Shown here: piece by piece, positions 20,912-31,819 of the stretch
Position numbering within the stretch: the first letter of the stretch is position 1
Layout: each line of letters opens with the position of its first letter
Assembly: GCF_003286085.1 (NCBI RefSeq)
Contig: NW_020825329.1
Span: forward strand, 62,001 to 126,000
From: Drosophila persimilis
Taxonomy: Eukaryota > Arthropoda > Insecta > Diptera > Drosophilidae
DNA length: 64,000 bases
Direction of reading: 5' to 3'
Translations under genes and position numbers: made by a program
The notes under the pieces: model-generated
Seen by the model: the letters and a program-made list of their open reading frames with translations, nothing else
Database searches by the model: none
What the model was told of the DNA's origin: nothing

Positions 20912-21669
20912 TGTGATTTACCTATTTCAGGCTGAGGTAAGCTCAGTCCCGTCTAGGGGTCAGTCCACAACAAATTTGTAGAATGGATGGAACCTTAAGG
21001 GCGGCGTCAGGGGGCGGCCTATCGCAGAGCGGTGGATCGGGGCTAGAACGGGCGTCGCTCGTAGTGTATACAAATGGCTGCGTAGACTCGGGGTGGGGTG
21101 GCGTCGGTGCCTCGACTAATTAGGGGGAAATTACGCAATCGGGGGTTTTTCTTTGATAATTTGACACTTTATTTTACTTATTAGTAGTTTAAATGAACTT
21201 ATTTTACTTCGTCGCCGATGTCTTCTCGTGTGTTCCGGGCACCGCGTCTGTACTCCGGACCGGGTCCTGCGTAAGTTTTGGTACAACGACCGTACCGTGA
21301 GCCGGATTTCTGCGTAAGCTGCTCTTTGGTTCTCGTCGCCGTCTTTTTATAGGCCCGTATTGCTGGGTCTGCGAGTTTGACAAATGCACTTCCGCGTCGG
21401 GGGCATTTTGCCGTTCTTGGTGATAGTCGCAGATTTTCGCGGCGTCGACTTTCCTCCGTCGATGAACCCGGAAGACCGCACTCGGCCGATGGCTTGGCTT
21501 GGAGTCGGGGAAAGCTCGCGTGATGTGACGTCTTTGGTCATCGTTCTGGAGTTGGCGCGTGTTGATCGTTGGTTGCTTGCGAAGGGGGGCGTTGGTTGCG
21601 GGGTGTGGTGCGATGCTCTCATTGTAAGTCGGGGGACGGATTGTATCGAAACCTTTTAGGTTCGTTACA
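20912..21669 (-). repeat. 3' LTR of the Osvaldo-like element (first)
   Basis: On the minus strand it runs TGTAACGAACCT ... AGGTAAATCACA. It is a direct repeat of 25104-25860. Confidence 0.88.
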
Positions 21670-21699
21670 CCCTCCCCTTTCTTCCCCGACGAGAGTTAC

Positions 21700-22170
21700 G
21701 AAGACTCGTGCGTCGGGTGTGCGGCGGTGGATCCTGTACCTTTGCTCGAACCACCAACTATCGAACAGGGTCCCCCCGCGACCCCGCGGCTCTAGTCGCC
21801 ACAGTACCTCCTGGATTAGGAGGCTTCCCGACTGTCGCGGGCCATTGGTATCTGCCAATACCCGTTTTTCAGGTCTAGGGTCGTGATGAAGTGGGCATTT
21901 CGGAGTCGCCCCAGTATGTAGTTGATCCTGGGTAGCGGGTACGCGTCCGGGATGGAACGCTCGTTTAGCTGCCGATAATCTACACACATGCGCCATCTCC
22001 CGTCCTTTTTGCGGACCAGGACGATTGGCGCGCTGTGGGTGCTCCGGGACGGTTCGATTAGGTCCTCAGCTATCAGTTGGTCGACCTGTTCATCGATGAT
22101 CCGCCGCATGGCTGGATTTTTCGGGTAGTACCGCTGTTTTATGGGTCGGTTGTCCCTCATGACGATGGTG
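21700..22170 (-). pseudogene. Osvaldo-like RT, N-terminal part only
   Basis: The segment reads RDNRPIKQRYYPKNPAMRRI, SAPIVLVRKKDGRWRMCVDY, RQLNERSIPDAYPLPRINYI and TTLDLKNGYWQIPMA, which is the finger and first palm part of a gypsy RT, with the first catalytic Asp in TTLDLKNG. It then loses similarity near 21830 and reaches the polypurine tract within 150 bp. The YxDD motif, RNase H and integrase are deleted, so the copy depended on other elements for any movement after that deletion. Confidence 0.8.
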
Positions 22171-23135
22171 TGTTCCGTCAGATCCGTCGTCCCTCGGAGG
22201 CCCGCGAGTGTTGGCAGTTCCTCGTCTAGAAATTTCCGTATTTTCGGCGTGATGTCGGGAGGCCATGGGTCGGAGATTCGTTCCGAATCGTCCTCGGGTG
22301 GGTCGTCGATTCCTGGGTCGCAAGTATGGTCGGGGTTCTCGGGGAGGATCGTTGTGTCGAATGCGCTTGGTGGTTCGACTTCGCGAGTATATTCGCTTAG
22401 GGTAGGGTAGGCGAGTAGGGGGCTGGTGTGTGTCCTGGGGGGTGCTTGCGCGACGTCGTCCTCATCGTGATGTACGAACGTGCGGGTCTCGATGGCGATC
22501 GTAGCGTTTGATCAACGGTTCACCGACATGGCTCCAGGCGTGGTGCTGGGCCGCATGCCGGCGCCGTACGAGGTGCCCGGGAGGCGTTCCATGATGTCGG
22601 GGACGATCGATGGTGCGTCGGCTCCAGGTGCGTCGGGGTTCCGATGGGTGCCTCGTGCGGCAGTGATCGCCTTTCCCGGTTCCTGCCTGAGCGGACGCGG
22701 GAGTAGCGGGTCGGTCGGTGTCGTAGGGGTCGTCTTCGCGTTGAGGGCGGTGTCGACGCGTTCGTGGGCCAGGGTGGCGGTCGGAGGTGGTACCTCGAGC
22801 GCCTGGCTGCTGCGTGGCGGCTGTCGTTGCTGGGGCCGGGTTGTCTTCTGGAGGGGCGTCCTGGGATCCTTTCCCTTTGTTGGTGGAACCGCGTCGGTGC
22901 CCTCGGGTGACCGGCTCGCTTTCTTCGTGGCTCTGCTTAGTTTTGGGTTTCTCGGAGTGGGCCTGGGGCTGGTGTGCCTCGTTGTGGCCATGGGTTCTGT
23001 GTTCCTTGTGCTCTTGTCTCGTGTCGTGGCGGGGAATTCGTTGGCGGCGGAGGTCTCGAGATAATCGGCGTGTTTGGGATGGGGCGTTGGGGGCCTTGGA
23101 GATGGAGGCGTGTGGCGCCACATTGTGTTGTGGTT

Positions 23136-23609
23136 TCAATGGCGCACAGGAAATCCATCCCTATGATGGCTTGCTCTACCATATTGGGTAGTACCAGGAG
23201 TGGCATCCGTACCTCTTGTTCGTCTAGTTTGAAGCGCGTTAGCAAGATCTGAGTTATCTCGCGAGCCGAGCCGGTCGTTATCGCGGCCGAGTTTACGGGC
23301 GAGGTCGGCGTTGATGAAGCTTCGGGACGCCCCGGTGTCGACCGTGGCTTCCGCGCGCCGTCCTCCGATGGTCACTCTCGCCATTATCCGGCCGTCGTGT
23401 ACTTGTAGCGGGTATCTTAGTTGGTTGTCTGAGGGAGCGTCGTGCCCGGCTGTTCCCGTGTCAGCTGGGGACGCGAGTCGTTTCCCGACGGGTCTCGGCG
23501 GCAACATCCCACGGTGCGCGTTCCGCTCCTGCCGCATTCCCAACAGAAGAGGATCGATGGGTTGGTGCAGTCGCGAGAAACATGTCCAGCTTCTCCGCAG
23601 CGTCGACAA
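23136..23609 (-). pseudogene. Osvaldo-like aspartic protease region
   Basis: Open segment with RYPLQVHDGRIMARVTIGGR followed by ATVDTGASRSFIN, an intact DTG active site, and LLVLPNMVEQAIIGMDFL in an overlapping frame (22937-23245). Retroviral-type protease matures Gag-Pol. A long proline/arginine-rich spacer (22170-22935) separates it from RT, with high GC and many frames open by composition alone. Confidence 0.75.
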
Positions 23610-24804
23610 GCTGCGTGTGGGTTGGCGATGGGGGTGGTTATCATTCTATGTGCTGTTTCCTGTGCTGGAGCGCCGGCCTGGGTCGGCTTCCTTGCGGGTT
23701 CCGAGGTATTCCAGTGAGGTTTTCGGAATTGGACTCGATTCGTCCCGCTTTCGTTTTGTTGTGCCGTTGGCCGCGTGTACCTGGGTGGTTGTCGAGGGGG
23801 GATGGGGATCGCTGGTACGTTTCGTTCCTGGATGCTCTCGAACTCTGTGGCCAACATTGTTAATTGCGGCAGACTTCTCAGTTCGTGTCTTCGCACGTAC
23901 AGCTGGTACGCCGGGAGGTTGTTGTCATAGATCCGGCTAAGTTCCTTGGCTTCATCGTACCCGGCGTGGTGCATGAGCAACCGGAGCTCGATGACGAAGT
24001 CCTGGAACGGTTCGCCCACCGCTTGTTTGCGGTCCCTGATCTGGTCTTCCAATTGCTCGAAGTACCGGGGAGGCAGGAAAAAGGCTAGGAATTCCTGGCG
24101 GAAATCGGCCCATGAGGCGCTCTGGAGTCGGCTGATGCGGAACCAACGGTTGGCTCGGTCGGTGAGGAGCTCTGCCATGGCTCGCGGCACGTAGTTCATG
24201 TCTACCCCGTATGAGAGGGCACGCTCTTCCAGTAGTTCGACGAACGACAGTGGGTCGTATGCACGTCGAACTGGATTCCCCACTTTCGGATCCGTTCCGC
24301 CATCTGTGCAGCGTGACTGTAGTAATGGCCGTCTGTGGGGCCATTTCCTCCTGCTGTCGGCAAGATCCTTCTCATGGGCGAAGGCCTTGGCTCCGGGGGC
24401 GGGGGCTTCGGTAGATCTTCGGCGGTTATCGATGGTGAGGTGCTGGCTTTGCCCTCCATGATTCCTGGAACTTGTAGGCTGAGTTTGGGGTCCGTCTTCC
24501 GCTTCTCTGTTGGTGCTGAGGTATCGGGCTGGGGCGATCTGGCTCGTCCTGGCGATCTGGCGTACTGCCGATCGAGCTCTGCCAACTTGACCCAGGCATC
24601 GTGTTCGAGGGGCCCGGCGATTAGTTCGGCGAAACTCGTCCGCAAATCTTCCACGTTACCCTCGCGGCTGAATCCGAATTCCTCCGCGAAGGACTCCAGC
24701 TCCTCTCGGCGACGTTTGTGTATCAAGCCGATACTCACCCCTGGGTTGGCGACGAATTCTCCAGGATAATACCCACTGGGCTGTTCCTCTGTATAGGATT
24801 CCAT
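23440..24804 (-). pseudogene. Osvaldo-like Gag (one frameshift)
   Basis: N-terminal segment 24202-24804 starts MESYTEEQPSGYYPGEF and contains a SAP-like motif (RREELESFAEEFGFSREGNV, about residues 32-51). Near 24250 the frame shifts, and 23417-24283 continues with the capsid (RANRWFRISRLQSASWADFR, PRYFEQLEDQIRDRKQAVGE). It ends in a canonical zinc knuckle CRRCGEAGHVSRDC and a second one, CWECGRSGTRTVGC, whose His is missing. The same domain order is seen in the larger Osvaldo-like element at 30471-31400. Confidence 0.78.
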
Positions 24805-25077
24805 CGCTCCGATTGTTGCTCGAGTTGGCTGTTTCGCTGGGCTTGCGCTTTTCCTTTACTAGGGCACTGTGTCGAGCTTCGCGGCTGACGTTTCGAATTT
24901 CTTCTCGGGGTGACGGCACTGTTCGCGTTTCTCTGTCGCTGTGTCGCGCTTTCGTCTGCTCGTTGCGCAACTCTTGCCGTTGATATTGCGCGAGGTCGGG
25001 GTTTTCTTTGGATTGTTCTCCTGTGTTCTTGCTCTAGTGGCCGTGGGGTTTTATTCCACAAACCCTCGCTGACGTTC

Positions 25078-25103
25078 CCTTGGGTCCCTGCTCGGGCGCC
25101 ACT
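25078..25103 (-). other. tRNA-Lys-type primer-binding site
   Basis: On the minus strand TGGCGCCCGAGCAGGGAC begins 4 nt after the end of the 5' LTR. It matches the 3' end complement of a lysine tRNA as used by Osvaldo-type elements. The same motif occurs at 27346. Confidence 0.8.
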
Positions 25104-25860
25104 TGTGATGTACCTATTTCAGGCTGAGGTAAGCTCAGTCCCGTCCAGGGGTCAGTCCACAAGAAATTTGTAGAAATGGGATGGAACCTTAAGGGCGGCG
25201 TCAGGGGGCGGCCTATCACAGAGCGGTGGATCGGGGCTAGAACGGGCGTCGCTCGTAGTGTATACAAATGGCTGCGTAGACTCGGGGTGGGGTGGCGTCG
25301 GTGCCTCGACTAATTAGGGGGAAATTACGCAATCGGGGGTTTTTCTTTGATAATTTGACACTTTATTTTACTTATTAGTAGTTTAAATGAACTTATTTTA
25401 CTTCGTCGCCGATGTCTTCTCGTGTGTTCCGGGCACCGCGTCTGTACTCCGGACCGGGTCTCTGCGTAAGTTTTGGTACAACGACCGTACCGTGAGCCGG
25501 ATTTCTGCGTAAGCTGCTCTTTGGTTCTCGTCGCCGTCTTTTTATAGGCCCGTATTGCTGGGTCTGCGAGTTTGACAAATGCACTTCCGCGTCGGGGTGC
25601 ACTTTGCCGTTCTTGGTGATAGTCGCAGATTTTCGCGGCGTCGACTTTCCTCCGTCGATGAACCCGGAAGACCGCACTCGGCCGATGGCTTGGCTTGGAG
25701 TCGGTGAAAGCTCGCGTGACGTCTTTGGTCATCGTTCTGGAGTTGGCGCGTGTTGATCGTTGGTTGCTTGCGAAGGGGGGCGTTGGTTGCGGGGTGTGGT
25801 GCGATGCTCTCATTGTATGTCGGGGGACGGATTGTATCGAAACCTTTTAGGTTCGTTGCA
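25104..25860 (-). repeat. 5' LTR of the Osvaldo-like element (first)
   Basis: 757 bp, starts TGCAACGAACCT on the minus strand (one change from TGTAAC in the other LTR) and ends AGGTACATCACA. Followed on the right by AGGA, then the interrupted integrase codons. Confidence 0.88.
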
Positions 25861-26562
25861 AGGAAATATGCCATTTGAGCTAATCCACATCGATCATTAC
25901 GGTCCGGTTGACTCGGGTAGATCAAAAAAGCACATATTAGTAGTTTTTGTTGTACAACAAGGACAACGAATACACGAAAGGTCATCGTTTCGTTAAAAGA
26001 CGACTTTAAAGCATACAGCAAACCCATCAAATGAATTCGACGAGTTCATGACAGAAACTGATATTAAACACATTAAAATCGCAACAGGATCGCCTCAGGT
26101 GAAATGAGTCAATAGAACTCTTGGGCCAATGATAGCGAAATTAGTAGAGCCAGAAAAGGGATGTAGTGATAGACAAAGTAGAACATGCATTCAATAACAC
26201 ACAGCACAGGAGCACACAGAAAGTGCCCTGTAAACTTTTATTCGGCATAGAACAGAGATGAAAGAGATGAATTCGTTGAAAGACGAATTAAAAGAAAAAC
26301 TAGAAGAGTTAAATGAAGTACAAGAAAACAAAGATCTTACAAAATTAAGAGATTAAGTTTCTGCATCTAAAAAATTAATCCCCAAAAACAAAGGCCCCTA
26401 TGTAATCGAAAAAGTTTTAAAAAATGACAGGTTTTTGTTAAAAGATGTAGAAGGTTTTCAAGTATCCCGTAAGCCGTATCAAAGTGTTCGGAGTATAAAA
26501 AACATAAAACACTGGATAGTGTGAAGGCATAAGCATCCACAAAAGAGGACCAACACGAAATA
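25861..26562 (+). pseudogene. micropia-like integrase, part 2
   Basis: Continues the integrase: NMPFELIHIDHYGPVDSGRS and KKHILVV (first catalytic Asp in HIDHYG), then a deletion and frameshifts. The C-terminal tail is at 26380-26525, with DRFLLKDVEGFQVSRKPYQS followed by VRSIKNIKHWIV and a stop. At about 26557-26562 the sequence GAAATA marks the left flank of the next Osvaldo-like element; the same bases recur at 39339-39344. Confidence 0.7.
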
Positions 26563-27343
26563 GAGACGCATACTACGCAGCAAAGAGAGCCAGCAGGTAA
26601 GAGAGCGAAGCGGCAGAGAAGCCGTCGATCGGTCTTACGCCCACGCAGCCGAGGGAGAGAGCCGACGGCGAACCATGCAAACACCCCCGAGCCGAGGCCG
26701 GCAGCCGAAAGCTGCGCAGCAGCGAAGCGGCAGAGAAGCTGCCAAAAAGAAAAGCCGAGGCCTGGCACGGTCCTGCGCGGGCCAGGCTCGGGAGTGATCT
26801 CCAAGTGCTGAACCAGAACGGTTGGGAAAAAATAAACAGTGCCCCGACCCCGCGATAAGTGAGAAAAAATATATAAGTCGTGGCCTCGTCACGGTGGCGA
26901 GGACCGGCCGCCGGACCCAAGGAAGGGAAAGCAAGGGTGATCCACCTCACGTATGTGAGCTCTGGGGGGGATAGATCGGTGTAGTAGGCAGTAGGGTGTA
27001 AGCTCCGGAGTAGAAGTTTCCCAAAATGTTAAATGCGTATCGAAATCCACATGGTAGCTATTAAATTTTTGTCGTTTATTCCCCCACAATAAAGACACCC
27101 ACCGGTTTCAGAACTTTCGCCCGTAGGATTCCCTCAGCCCCTCTCTTTCCTATTCCCTGGGGCCCGGCGAAGTGGATGTGAGTCGTGGATTCACGCGGCA
27201 TCCGCAAATTTGGGTTCCCTCTCCTACATTTTGGCTGCGAACGGCTCTCCCCTTAGGTCCTCACACAACAAATTTTTCTGTGGGGAAGGACCGGGCCCTG
27301 GACAGACTGAAAAGCTGTACCTCGGCCTGAGAATTTCCTTACA
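26563..27343 (+). repeat. 5' LTR of the second Osvaldo-like element
   Basis: Shares with the 3' LTR the blocks AGAGCCGACGGCGAACCATG, AAAAAATAAACAGTGC and GGGGGGGATAGATCGGTG. It carries only one copy of the GATGTGAGTCGTGGATTCA unit that occurs three times in the 3' LTR. The first 90 bp do not align with the other LTR, so its left boundary is uncertain. Confidence 0.65.
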
Positions 27344-27345
27344 GA

Positions 27346-27364
27346 TGGCGCCCGAGCAGGGACG
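27346..27364 (+). other. tRNA-Lys-type primer-binding site
   Basis: TGGCGCCCGAGCAGGGACG, two bases after the 5' LTR; the same site as in the first Osvaldo-like element. Confidence 0.82.
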
Positions 27365-27689
27365 CACGAGGGGAGAGTCGGTGAGCATAGGGAAGAAGTG
27401 AAAAGCAGTGAAAAGTGAAAAGGGAACTAAGCATCAGCAGAAAACTTCAAATCAGGGATTAGCAGCCCAAAATCAGAGCCCCGGCGAATAGCCAGCACCA
27501 ATCTTTGATCCCTCGACTTGTGTACAGCTGAGGCTGGTTTACCTAATACCCCCCAAGCAACAGCCGCCGGCACGTGTCCCAGACGCGCCGGCGAAAACCA
27601 CGCGGAAAATCACGCAGCCAGCCACCTACGCAGTAGGAAGAGACGGGGAGAGACGCCGAAGACACCACGTGCCAGGAGAAAATGGCCGC

Positions 27690-28190
27690 GGACGGCGCCT
27701 AGAACTTTGGCACGCGACGGCGACAAAGCGGCACCAGCGATAGAGCAGCAAAGCAGCAGAGACAGAACAGAGAGACAGCGGCAGAGCGGAGAAGAGCAGC
27801 ATCGACAGAGCAGCGAGCCAGCGGCAGAGCGGCGACAGAGCAGCAAAGCAGCAGCGACGGAACAGCGAGACAGCGGCAGAGCGGAGAAGAGCAGCAAAGC
27901 AGCAGCGTGACAGCGGCAGAGCGGAGAAGAGCAGCAAAGCAGCAGCGACAGAGCAGCGAGACAGCGGCAGAGCGGAGAAGAGCAGCAAAGCAGCAGCGAC
28001 AGAGCAGCGAGCCAGCGGCAGAGCGGAGAAGTGCAGGAAAGCAGCGGCAGCGGCGCAGTGACAGAGCAGCAAAGCAGCAGCGGCGTCCCAGCGACAGAGC
28101 AGCGAGGCAGCGGCAGAGCGGAGAAGGCGCCGCGACAGAGCAGCGGGACAGTGACAGAGAATCCAAGCAGCGAAGCAGCGGTAGAACAAC
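27690..28190 (+). repeat. AGC-rich minisatellite leader
   Basis: Imperfect tandem repeats built from GACAGCGGCAGAGCGGAGAA and GAGCAGCAAAGCAGCAGC. The opposite strand is open for up to 187 codons of Ser/Leu/Cys/Ala, but this is a by-product of the repeat. Probably the untranslated leader of the element. A second short repeat, GAGTTACCACCGAGCAGTC, follows at 28307-28360. Confidence 0.7.
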
Positions 28191-30127
28191 GGAGCAGCGG
28201 AGGACAGAGGGCGAAGGCAGAGGAACAGCTAGATGGCAGAGGAGCCCTCGGTCACAAAGGAATGGTCACGGCCAATATAAGGCGGAGCAGGAACACGAGT
28301 CAGGGAGTTACCACCGAGCAGTCAGGGAGTTACCACCGAGCAGTCCGGGAGTTACCGCTCGGTGGTAGTCACTAACGAGCAGTGAAGGAGTTACCACCGG
28401 ACAGTCAGACAGTTAATATCGAGCAGTCAGAGAGAGATTACCGAGCTTCCACAGGGAACCGTTCCCTGTACCGTGCCCCATATCCTTCGACAGGATCATC
28501 CAACCCAGTGCTGTGTATCCTAGTACTCCGGTATTAGACGACTTCATCTTGGGACTCGACTTCCTCTGTGGCATCCGCGCAAGAATCCACTGTGGACGGG
28601 CATATCTACAGCTGAAGTTGCAGTAGAAACCCGCCGGGGCGATACCATCATGCACCGCCCAGCCACGCCCACGGCCAGGGCCAGCTCGTCGAACCAGGAG
28701 TCACCAACAGGACAAAGCAGGAAGCAAGGGACTTTGGCAGAGACAGCTACGGCTCCACTGGATCAATCCAGGGCCAGCTCGTCGAACCAGGAGTCACCAA
28801 CATGACACAGCAGGAAGCAAGGGACTTTGGCAGAGACAGCTACGGCTCCACTGGATCAATCCAGGGCCAGCTCGTCGAACCAGGAGTCACCAACGGGACA
28901 CAGCAGGAAGCGAGGGACTTTGGCAGAGACAGCTACGGCTCCATTGGATCAATCCAGGGCCAGCTCGTCGAACCGGGAGTCAGCCACAGGACCCAGGAAT
29001 CACCAGGATACTCCAGCAAAGATAGCTGCGGCCCCGCGGGATCAATCCAGGGCCAGCTCATCGAACCGGGAGACACCACGTAGTCACCCAACACGACAGA
29101 CATCACGCAAGCCACGAACCCCGATACCACAGGACGAGATCACAGAAACCCCGACGACGGACTACCAACTGGAGCCATTAGCCGACGCAGAGATAGCTCG
29201 GCAACGCAACCCGATTCGCCCAGCCGACTCGGATGACTACGAGAACGCGATCTTGGCCACCATTACCGCCCTGGAACTGGAGGACCTATCGCCGTGGCAG
29301 TAAGACCTAGACCCCGAACCACCCCCCACGCCGTGGGCAGGCAAGTAAGACTAACTGGAGTCTCCCCCATCGTCGAACACACGATCACAATGCGAGACAA
29401 CAGGCCCGTGAAGCAGCGCTACTTCCCGAAGAACCCGGCCATGCAGAAGATCATCAACGCACAGGTGGACGAGATGCTCCGGGACGGAAGGATCGAACCA
29501 TCCCGAACTCCCCACAGTGCCCCAATCGTTTTGGTAGGAAAGAAGACCGGAGAAATGCGAATGTGCGTGGATTATCGCCAGCTAAATGCCCGCTCGGTGC
29601 CTGACGCGTATCCGCTGCCACGGATTAACCACATTCTCGAGAGACTACGCCACGCTCGCTACATCTCCACGCTGGACCTCAAAGACGGATACTGGCAGAT
29701 CCCGGTGGCCAAGAGCAGCAGAGGGGCAACAGCATTTACCGTCCCGGCAGAGGACTCTTCCAGTGGAAGGTCATGCCTTTCGGCCTGCACTCAGCCCCAG
29801 CGACGCTCCAGCGAGCCTTGGACAGCGTCATCGGACCCACCATGGTACCCGTACGCGTTCGCGTATCTCGACGACATCATCGTCATCGGAGCCACACTAG
29901 AAGAACACATCGACCACCTTCGCGAGGTCTTCAGGAGGCTGTGTAGTTTCTTCAGGAAGAGTTTAGTCTACCTCGGCCATGTCATCAGCGAACAAGGCAT
30001 CCACACGGACCCAGACAAGGTCAGCGCAGTCAAGAAACTAGCACCGCCCACCACACTGAAAGAACTGCGACGCTGCATCGGGATGGCATCCTGGTACCGA
30101 CGTTTCGTCCCCAACTTCGCCACGGTG
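28151..30127 (+). repeat. Triplication unit 1 (gag deleted)
   Basis: Leader, then at about 28530 a jump from CCTAGTAC directly to the protease end (VLDDFILGLDFLCGIRARI). About 1.26 kb of gag present in units 2 and 3 is missing. The 93-bp array (three full units plus one degenerate) and RT up to NFATVV follow. Ends at the GTGACAGAG junction. Confidence 0.8.
28674..29083 (+). repeat. 93-bp coding minisatellite, array 1
   Basis: Three near-identical 93-bp units plus a diverged fourth. Each unit is 31 codons and stays open in more than one frame, because 93 is a multiple of three. One frame reads GPARRTRSHQQ..., another RASSSNQESPTG.... Confidence 0.8.
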
Positions 30128-30130
30128 GTG
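29294..30130 (+). pseudogene. Osvaldo-like RT, copy 1
   Basis: Starts in the frame of MAVRPRPRTTPHAVGRQV, then MRDNRPVKQRYFPKNPAMQK, RMCVDYRQLNARSVPDAYPL and STLDLKDGYWQIP. Between about 29740 and 29855 the true frame (GLFQWKVMPFGLHSAP) is shifted by one base, and the open frame gives nonsense there. It returns at YAFAYLDDIIVIG, the catalytic motif. After NFATVV it runs into leader sequence. Confidence 0.78.
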
Positions 30131-30470
30131 ACAGAGAAGCCAAGCAGCGGAGCAGCGGTAGAACAACGGAGCAGCGGGGGACAGAGGGCGAAGGCAGAGG
30201 AACAGCTAGATGGCAGAGGAGCCCTCGGTCACAAAGGAATGACCACGGCCAATATAAGGCGGAGTTACCACAGGACAGTCAGACAGTTAATACCGAGCAG
30301 TCAGAGAGAGATTACCGAGCTTCCACAGGGAACCGTTCCCTGTACCGTGCCCCATATCCTTCGACAGGATCATCCAACCCAGTGCTGTGTATCCTAGTAC
30401 AGAAGCCCTGACCCAGTACCGTGCTGATAACGACTCACACCGGTGCCCCGATTAGTGGAACAGGATCAGG

Positions 30471-31660
30471 ATGAACATCCGCTGGATAGCGTCCTGCAGG
30501 AAGGACGAGCTGCAGAGCCTGGCTAAGAAGTTTGGACTAGGAGAAACCGGGACGGTGGAGGATCTGCGGAGCCGGATCACCGCATTCATCGCACGCCCTG
30601 GGCACCCCGAAGCCGTGCAGGCAAGGCTGGATGAATTGGCTACACACTTTGGGAACATACCGAGCCCCAGGGACCACCGGAGCCCAGCCACGTCCCCCGG
30701 GCCAGGGAGCCGGACGAAGATGAAAGACAGCAAGGAGGGACCAAAACTGCGATTGATTATACCCGAGCTGCCCAGCACGAGCCAAGGATCCACCCACGGA
30801 TACCGCGAGACAGCAACCGAGACACCGGCCGCCCAGGACGGGCAACCACAACAAGCTGCCCAAGGACCACTCCAAGGCACCAGACCAGAGGCGACCAGCA
30901 AGCACCACGAGCCAGGACCCACTACCACTGGACCCCTGGCCACGCCTAGCCAACAGACAACCACGGAAGGAGAACAGCCACGTTTTCCTCAGGGACATCG
31001 GGTCTCACGCCCCGGAGGGGGTGAGATCTCGTACTCGTTACTGGCGGACAAACTCCGGAAATGGGGATTTACTTTCGACGGCCACGCGGACGTCGAAAGG
31101 CTCGAGGAGCGAGTGGAATTATACGGCGGGATCTCCGAGCAGTTGCCGCGAGCCATCTCCGGTCTCCTTACAGGTAAGGCCGAAGCATGGTTCCGAACTT
31201 TTCAGATGCAGGGACAGAATTGGACAGACTTTCGGAAAGAATTCCTATAATTCTTCCTGCCCCCCAGATACTTCCAGCGGCTGGAAGACACCATACGAAG
31301 TCGGGAACAGAAGCCCAAGGAATCCTTCCGGGATTACCTTATCGAATTACGTCTGATGATGCAGCGAGCCCAGTACACTCGGGAGGAATCGGCCAGGAGG
31401 AAGAGCAAGCGATCGATGTACAACGAGCCTGCCGGAACTGCGGGGAAAACGGCCATTTCAGTGGTGCGTGCACAAACCGACAGAAGCTATTCTGTCATCA
31501 GTGAGCGGCTGGCGAAGGAGACAGGGACGACCAAGAACAGGCGAGAGGCGAGGACCAGGATCCGCCTGGCAGATGGAACCAGGAAGGAGATCAACCAAGC
31601 GATTGCAGTCACCGTGCGCCTGGATCAACAAGAAACACAGGTGTCTCTTCTTATACTCCC
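30471..31660 (+). pseudogene. Osvaldo-like Gag and protease start, unit 2
   Basis: Gag opens at 30471 with a SAP-like motif (DELQSLAKKFGLGETGTVED, about residues 12-31) and a capsid region (LRKWGFTFDGHADVERLEER, GKAEAWFRTFQMQGQNWTDF). It is stopped by TAA at about 31248-31250, where reading through would give FFLPPRYFQRLED. A zinc knuckle RACRNCGENGHFSGAC lies in a shifted frame at about 31420-31480. The next open frame, 31356-32438, contains the protease part with ADGTRKEINQAIAVTVRLDQ; the DTG core itself is lost in a deletion just upstream. Confidence 0.78.
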
Positions 31661-31819
31661 CACGGTATTAGACGACTTCATCTTGGGACTCGACTTCCTC
31701 TGTGGCATCCGCGCAAGAATCCACTGTGGACGGGCATATCTACAGCTGAAGTTGCAGCAGAAACCCGCCGGGACGATACCATCATGCACCGCCCAGCCAC
31801 GCCCACGGCCAGGGCCAGC

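Larger units (their letters stand above)
20912..25860 (-). mobile_element. Osvaldo/Ulysses-like LTR retrotransposon, internally deleted, AGGA target duplication
   Basis: Minus orientation. 3' LTR 20912-21669 (758 bp) and 5' LTR 25104-25860 (757 bp) differ at only about a dozen sites by eye, so the insertion is fairly young. Flanks are AGGA at 20908-20911 and 25861-25864. A primer-binding site TGGCGCCCGAGCAGGGAC (minus strand, about 25082-25100) fits tRNA-Lys, as in Osvaldo and Ulysses. A polypurine tract GAAAGGGGAGGG lies directly before the 3' LTR. Inside are Gag, protease and the N-terminal third of RT; the rest of pol is gone. GC-rich, unlike the elements around it. Confidence 0.88.

Noticed and set aside
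22462..23245. Several long frames on both strands (up to 225 codons)
   Set aside because: High-GC spacer of the Osvaldo-like element; Arg/Pro/His-rich nonsense overlapping the real minus-strand protease-RT region.
27626..28189. 187-codon Cys/Leu/Ser/Ala-rich frame on the minus strand
   Set aside because: It is the complement of an AGC-rich minisatellite; open only because of composition, with no domain.
30452..30998. Minus-strand frames of 170 and 153 codons, repeated at 33636-34182
   Set aside because: Shadows of the Gag frames on the other strand, duplicated with the unit.
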